This document shows positions 19,574-27,870 of a DNA stretch of 64,000 nucleotides, one piece after another. Under the pieces are notes generated by a model. It was given only the letters and a program-made list of their open reading frames with translations, did no database searches and was not told the origin of the DNA. Made by a program: the position numbers and the translations under genes. The first letter of the stretch is position 1. Each line of letters begins with the position of its first letter. Origin of the DNA: Microvirga sp. (GTDB taxonomy: Bacteria > Pseudomonadota > Alphaproteobacteria > Rhizobiales > Beijerinckiaceae); contig NZ_JACXAB010000021.1 in assembly GCF_014699075.1 (NCBI RefSeq), positions 1 to 64,000 of the forward strand, in the 5' to 3' direction.

Positions 19574-20386
19574 GGCTCTGTTGCATTAACTGCGATAGGG
19601 CAAAATGAGCCTATCGGCGCGCTTTCCTTATGGGGTGAAACCGAACAACTGGTTCACCAGACGGATCTCGCCTGGCACTCCCGCATGCCTTGCCATGCAG
19701 TGACCTCGGCGGACCATTCGCATCACCTCGAAACCCCTCAGGGTCACGGAAGCAGTCTTCATTCGTTGGAACCCGCGGGTCGGCCGGATCATCCGCTTGA
19801 GCGCACCGTGATCCGCCTCGATGATGTTGTTCAAATACTTAGACGTCCGATGCTTGACATCTTTCGACAGCAGCCCCTCGTTCTGCAAGCGCCCGATCGC
19901 TTTCGGATAAGACGCCAGTTTGTCGGTCGTGATGGATGAGGGGGGATAGTCGCTCATCGCCCTCAAGGCATTGCGCAGGAAGCGATAAGCGGCGTTGGTA
20001 TCACGCCGGCCAGACAGCATGGAGGCAATCAGCCGACCGTGTTTATCGACTGCTCGAAACAAGTACCGCCAGCGTCCGCCCACTCGTACATAGGTCTCAT
20101 CCACTCGCCATGAGCCTGAACGATGCCCCTGGTATGGTCGCACCCGCTTCTCAAACTCTGGGGCATAGCGTTGGACCCAACGAAAGATCGTGCTTGGACT
20201 GATGCTGACACCGCGCTCGCACATCATTTCGGCCAGATCGCGATAGCTGATCCCGTACTTGCAGTACCAGCGCACGCACAGCAGGATGATCGCGGCCGGA
20301 AAGCGACGGCGCTTGAAGATCGACAACAGAATGGCTCCTCAATTAGCCATCCCTCGCTACACGGCCAAGGTTAATGCAACGGTGCC
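19574..20386 (-). mobile_element. Complete IS6-family insertion sequence (813 bp)
   Basis: The element is bounded by 17-bp inverted repeats: GGCTCTGTTGCATTAAC at 19574-19590 and, inverted, GGCACCGTTGCATTAAC at 20370-20386, with 2 mismatches. It contains a single transposase gene. The 8 bases on each side (tcgtccat and cgcctgaa) differ, so the target duplication expected of a simple IS6 insertion is absent. That points to recombination or an adjacent deletion after insertion. The right end cuts into a PIN-domain gene. Confidence 0.85.
19628..20326 (-). CDS. IS6-family transposase
   Basis: This 232-aa protein is the usual length for IS6/IS26-type transposases. It has an N-terminal helix-turn-helix (ISYRDLAEMMCERGVSISPS, residues 26-45) and an intact DDE catalytic triad: Asp76 (WRVDETYV), Asp135 (TTDKLASY) and Glu170 (NNIIEADH). 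It starts at TTG 20326. It should catalyse replicative transposition of the element and appears functional. Confidence 0.88.
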   Translation of the reverse strand: MSIFKRRRFPAAIILLCVRWYCKYGISYRDLAEMMCERGVSISPSTIFRWVQRYAPEFEKRVRPYQGHRSGSWRVDETYVRVGGRWRYLFRAVDKHGRLIASMLSGRRDTNAAYRFLRNALRAMSDYPPSSITTDKLASYPKAIGRLQNEGLLSKDVKHRTSKYLNNIIEADHGALKRMIRPTRGFQRMKTASVTLRGFEVMRMVRRGHCMARHAGVPGEIRLVNQLFGFTP

Positions 20387-21190
20387 CGCCTGAAACAGTA
20401 CCAAGACGTTACTGGATATGAGGTTATCGACCCCAAAAATGTTGCGGTCGCTGACTTGGTCAGAATGTACTTCGAGCCGACACCGCCCTTCGAAAAATCT
20501 GAGGCCAAGAAAGCTGAGTTTCCGGATGCAATTGCGCTGATCTCGCTCGCTGATTTCGCTAAGGCTCGAGGGATGAAAGTCCTTGCGATTTCGAAGGACA
20601 GTGGCTGGAAGCGGTTCGCTGACAGCTCAGAGCATATCGATGTAACGGACGACCTTTCTAAAGCGTTGGCCGCGTTTCAAGAGCATACCGAGCAAGCGCG
20701 GAAGTTTGTTGAACAATTGCTCTCGTGTTTGGCACGCGGTGAGCGGCCGGATTTAAAAGAGCAGATAAGTCACGCAATCGAAGGGGATATCGATGCATGG
20801 GTCCCTTATCCGGATGCGTCGGTCCCTTTTGACTGGGAAATCTCCCAAGTCGATCTGGTGCTTGCTGACGTTACGTTGAACCCTGATGACTTCGACTTGG
20901 TCAACCTCGGGAGAGAGGAGGTCGTCGCAAAAGTAGGAGTGGAGCTCGAAATTAAGGCTGAGGTATCTTACGCGCTCTCTATCCGCGACCCTTTTGATGG
21001 AGATTACGTTTCGCTCGGTGGTGGATCAGTTGAGGTTCCGGTAAGGTTTCAGGCATCCGTGCTTCTGACGTTGATCGGCCCGGTCACTGAAACGCTTGAG
21101 GAAATCGATGTTGATCGGGCCGAGCTGGTTAACCTCCCAAACTCAATTGAGCTTGGAGACCTGGATATCTACAGGTTGGATAATGAGTAG
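20387..21190 (+). pseudogene. PIN-domain protein gene, 5' end removed by IS6 element
   Basis: The frame is open from the IS end and includes RLKQYQDVTGYEVIDP before the first possible start (TTG 20456, 244 aa). The segment up to about residue 75 carries the C-terminal half of a PIN-like nuclease: FPDAIALISLADFAKARGMK, VLAISKDSGWKRFAD. The later PIN acidic residues are present, but the N-terminal strand with the first catalytic Asp is lost into the IS junction. The C-terminal 160 residues are beta-rich and unassigned. The gene abuts the IS right end directly and is probably non-functional. Confidence 0.65.
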
Positions 21191-21404
21191 TGCTCATTCC
21201 AACCTCCTGATCTATTGCAGGAACGATGCCGTACAGGCGACTGTCTTACGAACACCACCTCCCGCCGACTCGGCGGCAGCCTTCGTGCTCTCGACGAACT
21301 GGGACAGCAATAAAAAGGAAATCGTCACCTGTTGTCCGACAGAGGTGTAGGGAACGACGTGTTAGTAGGGTTGCTGTGGATTGCGCTACCCGGTGGGATC
21401 AAAT

Positions 21405-21419
21405 GTTCTCTGTTTGTGC
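21405..21419 (+). promoter_or_regulatory. LexA (SOS) box upstream of dinB
   Basis: GTTCTCTGTTTGTGC matches the alphaproteobacterial LexA site GTTC-N7-GTTC with a single mismatch (GTGC). It lies 58 bp before the dinB start, a sensible operator position. DNA damage should derepress dinB through it. The rest of 21191-21477 holds nothing else I can name. Confidence 0.6.
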
Positions 21420-21477
21420 TAATCTCGGCTGCAATAGCATACCAGCGAAGCGTGGCAGTGAGGGACCATAGCGGCCG

Positions 21478-22620
21478 ATGTTGGGCGAATCCTTCAACAT
21501 TGCGGAAGGGGATCGGTCGGTCTCGGCAGAAACAGCAGTCCGGCACAGCGAGGAGCACCGCCGGATTGTTCATGTAGACCTTGACGCCTTCTATGCCAGT
21601 GTAGAGCAGCGGGATAATCCCGAACTGCGCGGTCGACCGGTTGCCGTGGGAGGATCCCGCGAGAGGGGAGTGGTTGCAGCAGCCAGTTATGAGGCCCGGC
21701 GCTTCGGGGTGCATTCGGCCATGCCCTCCGTCACAGCACGCCGGAAATGTCCCGAGCTGATTTTCGTCAAACCGCGGTTTGACGTCTATTGCGAGGTGTC
21801 GCGACAGATCCGCGAGATTTTTCACGAGTACACCCCTCTGGTTGAGCCTCTGTCGTTGGACGAGGCCTATCTCGATGTGACCGAGAACCTGAAGGGCATC
21901 CAGTACGCCACTCAGGTGGCGCGGGAAGTCAGGACCAGGATCTGGAAGGAGACCCAGCTCACTGCATCGGCAGGAATCAGCTTCCAGAAGTTCTTGGCCA
22001 AAATGGCGTCGGATCAGAACAAACCGAATGGTCAGTTTGTGATCACCCCAGAAATGGCACCTGCCTTCTTGGAGAGCCTTCCCATCGGCAAGTTCCATGG
22101 GATTGGTCCGGCTACGGCCAGAAAAATGAACGAGCTCGGCATCTTCACTGGTGCTGACCTCAAAGCGCAGACCCTCGAGTTCCTACAAGAGCGCTTTGGT
22201 AAGGCAGGAACTCATTATTACTGGATCGTCAGAGCCGTCGACAATCGACCCGTTAGGCCGGATCGTATCCGAAAATCAGTCGGCGCCGAGAATACGTTCT
22301 CACAAGACCTTGTAAGTTTAGAGGAAATGAGAGCAGCACTTGAGCCTATAATCGAGAAGGTCTGGAGACACTGTGAGCAGACAGGCGCACTGGGCCGGAC
22401 GGTGACCCTCAAAGTGAAATTCTCTGATTTTCAGCAAATCACCCGCAGTCGCACACTGACTACTTATGTTGAAAGCCAGGGCGAGGTTGAGCACACCACC
22501 TACGACCTGCTGCAGGCTGTGTTTCCGCTTGAAAAGAGCGTACGGCTGCTAGGGGTGTCACTATCAGCTCTGAACACGGACCAGGAGCCCGAAAGTCTGC
22601 AACTCGCTCTCCGATTATGA
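21478..22620 (+). CDS. dinB: DNA polymerase IV (Y-family translesion polymerase)
   Basis: This 380-aa protein has the Y-family palm signatures VHVDLDAFYASVEQ (Asp34 and Asp36) and SLDEAYLDV (Asp128, Glu129), the GISFQKFLAKMASDQNKPNG steric and thumb segment, an HhH motif (FHGIGPATARKMNELGI) and a little-finger domain to the end. It carries out error-prone bypass of damaged template bases. The first 27 residues precede the conserved core, and an internal start is possible. A LexA-like box lies upstream. A degraded fragment of a related dinB is found at 53.6 kb. Confidence 0.92.
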   Translation: MLGESFNIAEGDRSVSAETAVRHSEEHRRIVHVDLDAFYASVEQRDNPELRGRPVAVGGSRERGVVAAASYEARRFGVHSAMPSVTARRKCPELIFVKPRFDVYCEVSRQIREIFHEYTPLVEPLSLDEAYLDVTENLKGIQYATQVAREVRTRIWKETQLTASAGISFQKFLAKMASDQNKPNGQFVITPEMAPAFLESLPIGKFHGIGPATARKMNELGIFTGADLKAQTLEFLQERFGKAGTHYYWIVRAVDNRPVRPDRIRKSVGAENTFSQDLVSLEEMRAALEPIIEKVWRHCEQTGALGRTVTLKVKFSDFQQITRSRTLTTYVESQGEVEHTTYDLLQAVFPLEKSVRLLGVSLSALNTDQEPESLQLALRL

Positions 22621-22782
22621 CTGCATCTCTGCGGCGACGAAGACACTTGGCGAGGTGTGAGGCAACGTTCCTCCCAGGTGTTCGAGCGTTCCGGAAGCGG
22701 TGAAGAGCGGACGTTCAGACGTTCTCTATTCGTCGATACCTGACCCTAATCTGCAGGCTGCCATTCCAAAGTTGGCTATGGC

Positions 22783-23481
22783 CTACATTCCATTAGCCGA
22801 TACGACACCAAATCCCGGCAGGCGTGATACCACGTCAAAGACCGGTCGCAGATGCAGACCGATTACTTCGCGAGCAACATGCTCGTCATGCGCAATAAGA
22901 GCATCAAGCAACTGAGAATGCTCAGTCAAGATGCGGTGAATCCGTTGCGGATTAATGGAGAGGGCGGTCATTGCAACCCGCAGCTGCCTCGAGCGAAGCG
23001 TGTCGTAGACTTCCGCGAGGATCGCATTGCCTGATGCCGCAACCATGGTCCGGTGAAAGGATTGGTCGAGCATTACATGCTCGAAGTGATCCGGAGCATC
23101 CTGTATCGCCCGCATCCTTTCCAGCAAAGCTGCCATCTGATTAGGAAGGGGCAGCCGCTCTTGGCAAATGCGAGCAATCGCATAGCCCTCGACAACCCTG
23201 CGGGTTTCGTAGAGGTCGGCCAATTCCTGGGCTGTGACCTGCCGGACGAGAGCGCCGCGGCGGGGGAGAAGATCGATGAATTTCTCCGCCTCTAGGCGAT
23301 GAAATGCCTCCCTCACCGGTGTGCGTGAGACATCCATCGCAGATGAGATCTGCTCCTCCTCAATGAATGAGCCACCCGTAAAGTAGCCGCGCAAAATCTG
23401 TTCGCACACGTAGGAGTATACCCGCTCCCGGGCCGGCCCGCTTGTCTCGTGAGCACGAATGCTGAACTTGTCCTGATCCAC
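22783..23481 (-). CDS. GntR-family (FCD subfamily) transcriptional regulator
   Basis: This 232-aa protein starts at GTG 23481, with GGAGG 7 bases upstream. It has an N-terminal winged helix (residues 17-80: QISSAMDVSRTPVREAFHRL) and a C-terminal all-helical FCD ligand domain with the metal or ligand His residues (FHRTMVAASGN, EHSQLLDALI, HLRPVFD). FCD regulators sense organic acids and similar catabolites. It is divergent from the nitrilase-family gene across 100 bp, so it very likely represses the nitrilase, aldolase and ABC operon. Confidence 0.88.
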   Translation of the reverse strand: MDQDKFSIRAHETSGPARERVYSYVCEQILRGYFTGGSFIEEEQISSAMDVSRTPVREAFHRLEAEKFIDLLPRRGALVRQVTAQELADLYETRRVVEGYAIARICQERLPLPNQMAALLERMRAIQDAPDHFEHVMLDQSFHRTMVAASGNAILAEVYDTLRSRQLRVAMTALSINPQRIHRILTEHSQLLDALIAHDEHVAREVIGLHLRPVFDVVSRLPGFGVVSANGM

Positions 23482-23541
23482 TGCAACCTCCGAATGAGAC
23501 TTTCATACAATATCCAAGGAGTAGACACCAGTGAATTCCTC

Positions 23542-23551
23542 ACGTATACAC
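23542..23551. promoter_or_regulatory. Candidate GntR operator
   Basis: ACGTATACAC, containing the palindrome GTATAC at 23544-23549, fits the half-site pattern GTA/TAC of FCD-type GntR regulators. It lies in the 100-bp divergent region between the GntR gene and the nitrilase-family gene, about 30 bases before the latter's start. Confidence 0.4.
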
Positions 23552-23581
23552 GACGCATTAGGAACCATCTGAGGCAAGAAA

Positions 23582-24406
23582 ATGCGTGTCGCCGCCTGTC
23601 AGCTAAACTCCAAAGACAACAAGGAAGAAAACATCCGGATTGCCCTCGAGCTTCTCGATAAGGCGGCCGGCTTCGGCGCCGACGTTGCCGTGCTTCCCGA
23701 GTACACCGACTTCATGGGAGACAATGCCGGCGCTCTAGCCGCCATGGAGCAGATCCCCGGTCCGTTAAGCGACCGCATTGCGGCCAAAGCACGCGAACAC
23801 AAGATGTGGGTGCTGCTCGGCTCCATGCATGCCGGCATTGAGGGAGCCAATCAATGTGCGAACACTAGCGTCCTGTTCGACCGCGACGGCAACATCGCGA
23901 CGACATACCAGAAGCTTCACCTTTATGACGTCGACCTTCCAGGTCGGGTCGTCTACAAGGAATCCGATACGGTTGTCGCTGGCACGGAGGTGGTCACCGC
24001 TGACATCGAGGGCACCATCGCAGGACTGTCGATCTGCTACGATGTCCGATTCCCGGAAATCTACCGGTTACAGGCTCTGAATGGCGCTAAGATCCTGTTC
24101 GTGCCCGCGGCGTTCATGCTCTACACCGGCCGTGATCACTGGGAGCTGCTGCTCCGGGCGCGCGCCGTAGAGAATCAGTGCTTCGTCGTGGCTGCCGGTC
24201 AGGTAGGCACCTACATGCCAGGCAAGGCCTGCGCCGGCCGTAGCATGATCATCGATCCGTGGGGCACGGTGCTCGCAACAGCTCCCGACACCACTGGTGT
24301 CATCGTGGCCGATCTGGACTTCAGCCAGCTCAATAAGATCCGCGACGAGCTACCGTCCCTCCTAAACCGTCGTCCCGACGTCTACGCTCTGGGAGAAGCC
24401 GCATGA
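23582..24406 (+). CDS. Carbon-nitrogen hydrolase (nitrilase superfamily amidase)
   Basis: This 274-aa protein has the intact Glu-Lys-Cys triad: Glu40 (VAVLPEYTDF), Lys111 (YQKLHLYD) and Cys152 (GLSICYDVRFPEIYR). The spacing and length resemble omega-amidase, Nit1/Nit2 and deaminated-glutathione-amidase types, which hydrolyse amides rather than nitriles. GAGGCAAG precedes the ATG. Its stop overlaps the next start (ATGA), so it is coupled to an HpaI-type aldolase. The likely job is to remove an amide from an imported compound before aldol cleavage. The substrate is unknown. Confidence 0.87.
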   Translation: MRVAACQLNSKDNKEENIRIALELLDKAAGFGADVAVLPEYTDFMGDNAGALAAMEQIPGPLSDRIAAKAREHKMWVLLGSMHAGIEGANQCANTSVLFDRDGNIATTYQKLHLYDVDLPGRVVYKESDTVVAGTEVVTADIEGTIAGLSICYDVRFPEIYRLQALNGAKILFVPAAFMLYTGRDHWELLLRARAVENQCFVVAAGQVGTYMPGKACAGRSMIIDPWGTVLATAPDTTGVIVADLDFSQLNKIRDELPSLLNRRPDVYALGEAA

Positions 24407-25155
24407 TGCAGCGCAATGACAATCGCTTTGGGCTCTGGCTGTCGAGTCCGAACATCGCTGCCGCGGAAATCGCAGCCTCGGTCGGCTATGGCATGGTCGT
24501 GCTCGATATCGAGCACGGGTCGTTCGATCTCGACACCCTGGAGCGCTTCATCCCGGTGCTTAAGGGCCTGGGCCTTGAGGTTCTCGCGAAGGTTCTCGCG
24601 GCGGAACGAGCTCCAATCCAGCAGGCTCTTGATTTCGGTGCCGACGCCGTGGTCATCCCGCACGTGGGAGACATTGAGCACGCCAAGCGGGTCTGCGCCT
24701 TCGCGAAGTTCCCGCCTCTAGGCGACCGTTCCTTCGCAGGTGGCCGCACCGTCAACTACAGTGCTCCCGACGATGCATGGATCGCTGCGCAGGACAAGAA
24801 CACCCGCTGCTATCCGATGATCGAGAACGCCGCCTCCCTTGCCGACGTGGAGAAGATCCTCGCGCTGGATACGGTCGATGGTGTTTTCATTGGGCCGTCG
24901 GACCTCTCGCTTCGCCGCGACCGGGGCTCCTACAAGCGCAGTGAGGCCGATTTCGCCGACCTCAAGCGTGTGGCGGATGCCGCCCGGGCCACCGGCAAGA
25001 AGTGGATCCTGCCGGCTTGGAGCGTCGACGAGAAGCGCTTCGCCATGGCGAATGGCGTTCACCAGATGGCCCTGACCATGGAGCACGGCGCGCTCGCGCT
25101 GGGGATCAAGGATGCCTGGGCGACGACGCAGGGACTGGTTTCCAAAGCCGCCTAA
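24403..25155 (+). CDS. HpcH/HpaI-family aldolase
   Basis: This 250-aa TIM-barrel class II aldolase has VVLDIEHGSFD (residues 32-42) carrying the catalytic acid and base residues, a phosphate/carboxylate loop, MIENAASLADVEKI with the metal-binding Glu, and VDGVFIGPSDLS with the metal-binding Asp. Family members cleave 2-keto-4-hydroxy acids to pyruvate and an aldehyde. It overlaps the amidase gene by 4 bp and is followed by a peptide-type ABC importer, which suggests a short catabolic route for an amide-containing keto acid or its precursor. Confidence 0.87.
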   Translation: MMQRNDNRFGLWLSSPNIAAAEIAASVGYGMVVLDIEHGSFDLDTLERFIPVLKGLGLEVLAKVLAAERAPIQQALDFGADAVVIPHVGDIEHAKRVCAFAKFPPLGDRSFAGGRTVNYSAPDDAWIAAQDKNTRCYPMIENAASLADVEKILALDTVDGVFIGPSDLSLRRDRGSYKRSEADFADLKRVADAARATGKKWILPAWSVDEKRFAMANGVHQMALTMEHGALALGIKDAWATTQGLVSKAA

Positions 25156-25253
25156 AGACACGCATGGCGCGGCCCGGCAGCGCCATGTTCTCCGAACAAT
25201 TGCAGACTGCGACAAGCGGACCGAAGCGCCGCATCAGTGTGAGGGAACGGACC

Positions 25254-26795
25254 ATGAGCATCAACCTATCACGTCGTACCTTTATAGGCGCTGCAGCTTC
25301 TATAGGCGCTACAGCTTCGTTGCCCTTCTTGAGGATTCCCGGCGCGCGCGCTGCGGAGAACGGGATTCTGACTTTCGGCCTTTCAAGCTATCCTCCGAAC
25401 CTGCAGCCCTGGTCCCAGTCCGGAACGGCGGCGGGAACGGTAAAGCTCCTGATCCACCGAGGCCTTCTCTCATATGGGCCGAAGGGCGAATATACGCCGG
25501 AGCTGGCCGAGAGCTGGGCGAATGAAAATCCGACCACCTGGGTGTTCAAGCTTCGTCCCAACGCCAAGTTCAGCAACGGCAATAAGGTGACGAGCGCCGA
25601 CGTAAAGTGGTGCATCGAGCAAATCGCCGCAGAGAAATCGACCGCCTTTTTCCGCAGCGAGTTTCAGGGAATCGCGCAGGTTGATACGCCAAACGACGAG
25701 ACCGTCCGTATCATCACGAAGGAGCCGATCTCCACGCTGCCGCTCTGGTTCGCAAGCTACAATCTTCCGATCATCCCAAAAGGATCGGATCTCTCCAATC
25801 CGATCGGAGCCGGTCCTTTCGTCATTACTGGCCAGGAGCGCGGTGCATCGATCACCCTCGAGGCTTCGCCCCATTATTACAAAGCGGGCTTTCCCAAGCT
25901 GAAGGGAATCCAGATCGTCGTCTACGCCGACGAGAACCTGCGCGTCGCGGCTCTCCAGGCCGGCAATGTGGATCTGATCGAGTACGTGCCGTGGCAGTCC
26001 ATGGATGCAGTCGCCGCCAACAATGCGCTCAAGCTCGATGCGGTCGACGGGCCCTTCATGTGCCTTCTGTTCAACGGCGCTAAGAAGCCTTTCGGCGATC
26101 CGCGGGTCCGGAAAGCCATCGCCCATTCGATCCGTCGCGAGGACATCGTCAAGGCGGCGTTCTTCGGCCGCGGAACCCCGCTGGCGCATCTGCCGATCTC
26201 CAATGACAGCCCGTTCTTCAATGCCGATCTCGCCGACGGCTGGAAGTACGACCCCACGCTTGCCAAAAAGCTTCTGGCGGAAGCCGGCGTCGGCAGCGGG
26301 TTCTCGTGCAACATCCTTTCGACGGCTCAGTACGGCATGCTCAAGAGCACGGCTGAGGTCGTTCAGCAGCACTTGGCCGAGGTCGGAATCCAGGCCGAGC
26401 TGAATCTCCCGGACTGGTCGACCCGCGTACAGCTGGCGAACCGGGGTCAGTTCGATATCGCCGTGCACGGCACCGCAGCCGACAGCAACGATCCGGATGC
26501 CCTCACGTCGTTCCTGGACGGCAGCCTGCCGCCTTCGATTAGCCGCTCCACGAACCTGCCCGTGCCCAAGATCCAGACTCTTCTGAAGGCCGGTCGCGCC
26601 GAGTTCGACCTCGAAAAGCGCAAGGCCATTTATCATGAGATGGAGAAGGTGGCGCTGGAAGAAGTGCCGATGGTCGGACTCTGCTGGCGTAAGCAGGGAT
26701 ACGCGATGCAATCACGGGTCAACGGTTTCAAGAATCTGCCCGGACAGCTGACGTTCTTCTCGGGTGTTACGCTTGAAGGCGTCTCCCTCGCCTGA
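25254..26795 (+). CDS. ABC transporter substrate-binding protein, family 5 (oligopeptide/dipeptide type)
   Basis: The start is the ATG at 25254 (513 aa); the longer upstream frame overlaps the aldolase gene. A twin-arginine-type signal (SRRTFIGAA) is followed by a hydrophobic stretch and a cleavage-like ARA-AE near residue 34. The mature part is an SBP_bac_5 fold (YTPELAESWANENPTTWVFKLRPNAKF, DVKWCIEQI, DPRVRKAIAHSIRRED). The signal region has an 18-bp imperfect tandem repeat (25283-25318) coding IGA(A/T)AS twice. It delivers the substrate to the following permeases. The ligand is unknown; the class covers peptides, opines and glutathione. Confidence 0.9.
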   Translation: MSINLSRRTFIGAAASIGATASLPFLRIPGARAAENGILTFGLSSYPPNLQPWSQSGTAAGTVKLLIHRGLLSYGPKGEYTPELAESWANENPTTWVFKLRPNAKFSNGNKVTSADVKWCIEQIAAEKSTAFFRSEFQGIAQVDTPNDETVRIITKEPISTLPLWFASYNLPIIPKGSDLSNPIGAGPFVITGQERGASITLEASPHYYKAGFPKLKGIQIVVYADENLRVAALQAGNVDLIEYVPWQSMDAVAANNALKLDAVDGPFMCLLFNGAKKPFGDPRVRKAIAHSIRREDIVKAAFFGRGTPLAHLPISNDSPFFNADLADGWKYDPTLAKKLLAEAGVGSGFSCNILSTAQYGMLKSTAEVVQQHLAEVGIQAELNLPDWSTRVQLANRGQFDIAVHGTAADSNDPDALTSFLDGSLPPSISRSTNLPVPKIQTLLKAGRAEFDLEKRKAIYHEMEKVALEEVPMVGLCWRKQGYAMQSRVNGFKNLPGQLTFFSGVTLEGVSLA

Positions 26796-26846
26796 CCTGT
26801 TCCTCTGAAGCCGTGACAGGTCCAGCGACTGATGAGAGTTGACCAA

Positions 26847-26870
26847 GCTTCCCCTCTCCGGAGGGGAAGC
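26847..26870 (+). promoter_or_regulatory. Intercistronic hairpin after the substrate-binding protein gene
   Basis: GCTTCCCCTC, loop TCCG, GAGGGGAAGC form a perfect 10-bp stem with a UUCG-like tetraloop, between the binding-protein gene and the first permease gene. There is no T-run, so it is less a terminator than an mRNA-stabilising or attenuating hairpin. Such hairpins keep binding-protein mRNA in excess over permease mRNA. Confidence 0.6.
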
Positions 26871-26913
26871 AGCCTGGTCAAGGACCGCTGACTTTGTGAA
26901 CAGGTAACATACG

Positions 26914-27870
26914 ATGGCAATCTATGTGCTGAAGCGGATAGGCCTTGCAATGATGCTGGTGTGGCTCGTGGCCACGCTCATCTTCATGATCCTGCACGCT
27001 GTTCCGGGAGATCCGGCAGAACTCCTCCTGTCGCAGGGCGGGGTGGCCCCCGATCCGGCCCAAGTCGAGGAACTGCGTGAGCAGCTCGGCTTGAACCTTC
27101 CGTTGCTGACCCAGTATTGGAATTATCTGAGCGGCGTCCTCCAGGGCGACTTGGGCTCGTCCCTGCAAGACGGGCACGCGGTCGCGGAGGAGATCTGGCT
27201 TCGCCTCCCGCGCACGCTTGAGCTGATCGGCGCCGCGGCCCTTCTGTCCCTTCTGATCGGCCTGCCAACGGGTATCCTGGCCGCAAGGCGGGTTAACACG
27301 CTGCTCGACCGCGTCCTTTCGGTCACGGCCAGCGTCTTTCTGTCCATTCCGGTCTTCGTTGTGGGAACGCTGTCGGTGCTGATCTTCTCTCAGCAGCTAC
27401 GGATCGTGCCTGCGGGGGGATACACGCCTCCATCCAAAGACCTGATGGGGCACCTGGTTCTTCTCGCGATGCCGGCGGGCACCATCGCCGTCGGACTGGC
27501 TGCAGTTGTCTTCCGCACGACCCGCAATGCAATGCTGGAAATTTTGGGGCGTGATTTCGTGCGGGCGGCTCATGCGAAGGGAGTCAAGGAGAAGCGGATC
27601 GTGGTTCACCACGTGCTTCGTAACGCCCTGATCCCGATCGTCACCGTCTTTGCCCTGCAGATCGGAACACTGCTCGGTGGCACCGTCCTGGTCGAGTATG
27701 TCTTCAACTGGCCGGGCTTGTCGGGATACCTCGTGCGATCCGTCGAAGCCCGAGACTATCCCGAAGTGGTCGGCATCGTCCTCGTCATCTCGATCCTGTT
27801 CGTTCTTCTCAACCTCGCGGTTGACCTGCTCTACGCAGCGCTCGACCCGCGCGTCAGGTATGCACGATGA
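26914..27870 (+). CDS. ABC transporter permease (DppB/OppB-like)
   Basis: This 318-aa inner-membrane protein opens with YVLKRIGLAMMLVWLVATLI and HAVPGDPAE, the family's first membrane segment and periplasmic loop. It then has about five more transmembrane helices and the EAA coupling loop (RDFVRAAHAKGVKEKRIVVHHVLRNALIPIV). It ends by a 4-bp ATGA overlap with the next gene. It forms the translocation pore with the DppC half of the fusion protein. Confidence 0.9.
   Translation: MAIYVLKRIGLAMMLVWLVATLIFMILHAVPGDPAELLLSQGGVAPDPAQVEELREQLGLNLPLLTQYWNYLSGVLQGDLGSSLQDGHAVAEEIWLRLPRTLELIGAAALLSLLIGLPTGILAARRVNTLLDRVLSVTASVFLSIPVFVVGTLSVLIFSQQLRIVPAGGYTPPSKDLMGHLVLLAMPAGTIAVGLAAVVFRTTRNAMLEILGRDFVRAAHAKGVKEKRIVVHHVLRNALIPIVTVFALQIGTLLGGTVLVEYVFNWPGLSGYLVRSVEARDYPEVVGIVLVISILFVLLNLAVDLLYAALDPRVRYAR

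Noticed and set aside
22218..22412. Small minus-strand ORF inside dinB
   Set aside because: It lies wholly within the polymerase gene and has no independent support.
25470..26711. 413-codon minus-strand frame
   Set aside because: It is antisense to the family-5 substrate-binding protein gene and has no motif.
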